Below, piece by piece: positions 61,717 to 64,000 of a DNA stretch of 64,000 bases (position 1 is its first letter; every line of letters begins with the position of its first letter). Made by a program: the position numbers and the translations under genes. Under the pieces are notes generated by a model. The model saw only the letters and a program-made list of their open reading frames with translations. It ran no database searches and was not told the origin of the DNA. The DNA is from Cupriavidus pauculus (lineage in GTDB: Bacteria > Pseudomonadota > Gammaproteobacteria > Burkholderiales > Burkholderiaceae): positions 1,116,001-1,180,000 of the forward strand of contig NZ_CP033970.1 of assembly GCF_003854935.1 (NCBI RefSeq), in the 5' to 3' direction.

Positions 61717-62379
61717 TCAGGCCAGCGTCCGGAACGCGCCCAGCGCGTGGTGGGCCAGCAGCGCGGCCAGCACCAGCATCGTGATGCCAATCAGCCGGTC
61801 CAGCACCTGCCACGCGCGCGGGCTGGCAAACCACGGCGCCAGCCAGCGCGCGCCAAAGCCCAGCGCGCCGAACCACAGCAGGCTGCCGCAACTGGCGCCG
61901 GCCACGAACCACGTGCGCATCGGCGCGGGATGCTGGGCGCCGATGCTGCCCACCAGCAGCACGGTGTCCAGGTAGACGTGGGGATTGAGCAGCGTGAAGG
62001 CCAGCGCCTGGGCCAGTACCGCGCCACGGCTGGCGTTGCCGGCGGCCTGCGCGGTCTGCATCGCGTGCTGCTGCCGCGCGCGGCGCCACGCGCGCCAGCC
62101 GTAGTACGCCAGGAAGACAGCGCCCGCGAGCGCCAGCGTGGCCGCCAGCGCGGGGCGGTCCCCCAGCGCCTGGGCCATGCCCATCACGCCGGCGGCGATC
62201 AGCAGCGCGTCGGCCAGCGCACACAGCAGCACCACGCTGCCCACGTGCTCGCGCCGCAGGCCCTGGCGCAGCACGAACGCATTCTGGGCGCCGATGGCGA
62301 CGATCAGGCCGAGGCTCAGTGCCAGGCCCTGGAACAGGACGGCGAGGCCGGGGGATGGGGTGGCGGTGATGGCTAGCAT
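61717..62379 (-). CDS. argO: LysE/ArgO-family amino-acid exporter
   Basis: 220 residues, six membrane segments. GLIVAIGAQNAFVLRQGLRREH near the N-terminus and LNPHVYLDTVLLVG are characteristic of ArgO/LysE exporters of arginine and lysine. Start at MLAITATPSPG; an ATG at 62424 would run into the regulator operator. Divergent from the argP-like gene, the usual arrangement. Confidence 0.88.
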   Translation of the reverse strand: MLAITATPSPGLAVLFQGLALSLGLIVAIGAQNAFVLRQGLRREHVGSVVLLCALADALLIAAGVMGMAQALGDRPALAATLALAGAVFLAYYGWRAWRRARQQHAMQTAQAAGNASRGAVLAQALAFTLLNPHVYLDTVLLVGSIGAQHPAPMRTWFVAGASCGSLLWFGALGFGARWLAPWFASPRAWQVLDRLIGITMLVLAALLAHHALGAFRTLA

Positions 62380-62436
62380 GGCGCGCAGCTTGCCATCGTG
62401 GCGCCGTGAAGACAAACTAAACAATCTTCATCCACA

Positions 62437-62449
62437 TTAGCCAGGCTAA
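62437..62449. promoter_or_regulatory. Palindrome at argO/argP divergent promoter
   Basis: TTAGCC-A-GGCTAA, 6-bp arms, ending 3 bp before the argP start and 58 bp from the argO start. LysR proteins bind T-n11-A-type dyads; this may be the ArgP site. It also covers the place where the argP ribosome site should be. Confidence 0.5.
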
Positions 62450-62452
62450 ATC

Positions 62453-63349
62453 ATGCTCGACTACGCCGCGCTGTCCGCGCTGGCCGCCGTGGTGCGCGAG
62501 GGCAGCTTCGAGCGCGCCGCCCGGGCGCTGCACGTGACCCCTTCGGCCATTTCGCAGCGCATCCGCATGCTGGAGGAACGCGTGGGCTGCGCGCTGGTGA
62601 TCCGCGACACGCCATGCCGCGCCACCGAGACCGGGCGCCGGCTGTGCCAGCACGTGGACCATGTGCGGCTGCTCGAACAGGAATTGCACGATGCGCTGCC
62701 CGCGCTGGCGCCCGACGGCACGTCGCGCGTGCCGCTGCCGGTGGCGGTCAATGCCGACAGCCTGGCGACGTGGCTGGCCGATCCGCTGGCCACGTTCGCG
62801 GCGCGGCACGCGGTGCTGATGGATGTGTCGGTCGACGACCAGGACCATACGACCGAGTGGCTGCGCAGCGGCGCGGTGCTGGCCGCCGTGACCGCCACGG
62901 CGCGGCCGGCGGCGGGCTGCAACAGCCGGCCGCTCGGGGCGATGCGCTACGTGGCGGCGGCCAGCCCGGCGTTCATGGCGCGCTATTTCCCGGATGGGGT
63001 GGGCGCCGGCAGCCTGGCCAGCGCGCCGAGCCTGGTCTTCAACGGCAAGGACGAATTGCAGGCGCGCTGGGCCAGCCGGCTGTGCCACCGGCCGGTGGCG
63101 CTGCCGCGGCATATGCTGCCGTCGTCGCACGCGTTCGTGACGGCGGCGCTGGCCGGCATGGGCTGGGGCATGCATCCCCAGTCGATGATCGCGCCGCACC
63201 TGAAGCGCGGCACGCTGGTGGAACTGGTGCCGGAGACGCCGCTGGACGTGGCGCTGCACTGGCAGCATGCGCGCGCAGCGTCGGCACTGCTCGAGGGGCT
63301 GGGCAACGAGGTGCTGGCCGCCGCCCGCCGCGCGCTGCTGCCGCTGTGA
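62453..63349 (+). CDS. argP: LysR-family regulator, ArgP-like
   Basis: 298 residues. Winged helix with GSFERAARALHVTPSAISQRIRMLEERVG, then the two-lobed effector domain; the SAISQRI start and length match ArgP/IciA. It should respond to lysine or arginine and activate argO. There is no clear ribosome site before the ATG, so leaderless or weak translation is possible. Confidence 0.88.
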   Translation: MLDYAALSALAAVVREGSFERAARALHVTPSAISQRIRMLEERVGCALVIRDTPCRATETGRRLCQHVDHVRLLEQELHDALPALAPDGTSRVPLPVAVNADSLATWLADPLATFAARHAVLMDVSVDDQDHTTEWLRSGAVLAAVTATARPAAGCNSRPLGAMRYVAAASPAFMARYFPDGVGAGSLASAPSLVFNGKDELQARWASRLCHRPVALPRHMLPSSHAFVTAALAGMGWGMHPQSMIAPHLKRGTLVELVPETPLDVALHWQHARAASALLEGLGNEVLAAARRALLPL

Positions 63350-63400
63350 CGGACGCCTGGCGCGGCGTGGCGAGCTGGGGCAATGGCCCCGGCGGCGCCG

Positions 63401-64000
63401 TTACGGCTTGATGTGGAAGGTCTTGACGATGCCGGCGTTGCGGTCGAACTCGGCGTGCAGCGACTGGTTCAGGTCCTGCAGCGACTGGGCCGGCATCGGC
63501 TCGTAGCCCAGCGCCTCCAGCCGCTGGCGGACCTTGGGATTGGCCGCCGCCTTGTAGACCGCGCCCTGGATTTTCTGCGCCACGTCGGCCGGCACCTGTG
63601 CCGACGCGATCACGCCCACCCAGTTGCTGAAGTCGATGTCGGGGTAGCCCTGCTCGGCGAAGGTCGGCACCTGTGGCAGCAGCGGCGAGCGGGTCTTCGA
63701 CGCCACCGCGTACGGCTGGAGCTTGCCCGCGCGGATCATTGGCAGCGACGTGACCATGCCGTCATACATCAGCGGGATCTGGCCGCCCATGACCTGCGTG
63801 AGCGCCGGGCCCGAACCGGGGAACGGCACGTGCTGCAGGTCCATGCCGGCCTCCTGGTTCAGGATCGCGCCGGCGTAGTGCGACGCCGTGCCGGCGCTGT
63901 ACGACGCGAAGCTGAGCTTGCCGGGATTGGCCTTGGCGTAGGCGATCAGGCTCTTGAGGTCCTTGGCCGGCAAGTTGGGCGTGCCCACCAGCACCATGCG
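63401..64000 (-). CDS. Bug-family (TctC) periplasmic receptor, partial
   Basis: The C-terminal 199 residues plus one codon; the rest is beyond 64000. GTPNLPAKDLKSLIAYAKANPGKLSFASYSAGT and GGQIPLMYDG are typical of Bordetella uptake gene (Bug) receptors of tripartite tricarboxylate transporters, greatly expanded in Cupriavidus and Bordetella. Ligand unknown. Codon at 63998-64000 is Arg, so the frame is open at the window end. Confidence 0.9.
   Translation of the reverse strand, partial: RMVLVGTPNLPAKDLKSLIAYAKANPGKLSFASYSAGTASHYAGAILNQEAGMDLQHVPFPGSGPALTQVMGGQIPLMYDGMVTSLPMIRAGKLQPYAVASKTRSPLLPQVPTFAEQGYPDIDFSNWVGVIASAQVPADVAQKIQGAVYKAAANPKVRQRLEALGYEPMPAQSLQDLNQSLHAEFDRNAGIVKTFHIKP

Overview
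The window is a GC-rich (roughly 68-70%), densely coded chromosomal segment. Its gene families, including the benABCD-benK benzoate genes, a Bug/TctC-type solute receptor, RND and FUSC-type efflux systems and an MnmH tRNA enzyme, point to a Burkholderiaceae betaproteobacterium, most likely Cupriavidus or a close relative. This assignment is inferred from family content and protein style, not from a search. I see no rRNA, tRNA, insertion sequence, phage or CRISPR array.

Layout. (1) 1-6.0 kb: an aromatic degradation operon, catA (5' end outside the window), benABC, benD and the benzoate permease benK, which takes benzoate through catechol to cis,cis-muconate. (2) 6.1-14.6 kb: signalling oddities. 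These are a small conserved-type ORF, a candidate small RNA with a strong terminator, a 1369-residue CheB-CheR-PAS-PAS-histidine kinase-receiver fusion, a serine-recombinase homologue that has lost its catalytic residues, and an Atm1-type ABC exporter fused to a degenerate kinase-like ATPase region and a receiver domain. (3) 14.6-29.7 kb: a surface-glycan cluster in three transcription units. It has seven glycosyltransferases, a UDP-glucuronate decarboxylase-type enzyme, a GmhB-like phosphatase, an SDR, a NodU/CmcH-type carbamoyltransferase, a PIG-L deacetylase, a NodS-like methyltransferase and an acyl-CoA dehydrogenase-like protein. (4) 30-35.2 kb: mnmH, an AraC regulator, a soluble sensor kinase, a TetR regulator and an FMN hydroxy-acid oxidase. 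(5) 35.2-38.1 kb: iron uptake (PiuC-like dioxygenase and TonB-dependent receptor).

(6) 38.5-56.9 kb is the most interesting stretch: an outer-membrane barrel protein, DUF3300 and DUF2950 proteins, a YSC84/SYLF lipoprotein, a sensor kinase, a FixJ-type response regulator, a stand-alone receiver, a small RRM-like protein, an RND pump, a glycine-zipper protein, a 17-kDa-antigen-like protein, PPK2, an AI-2E family membrane protein, and an OMF + HlyD + DUF2955 efflux unit. Four intergenic regions here carry a shared motif around GGWCCWTGGKCCAAT, about 70-95 bp upstream of start codons and oriented toward the genes. This suggests one regulon, plausibly run by the kinase/FixJ pair encoded inside it.

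(7) 56.9-61.7 kb: an AraC regulator divergent from a quinone-oxidoreductase, TauD-type dioxygenase and acyl-CoA ligase operon that ends in a clear intrinsic terminator. (8) 61.7-64 kb: argO-like exporter and argP-like regulator as a divergent pair, then a Bug-family receptor cut by the window end.
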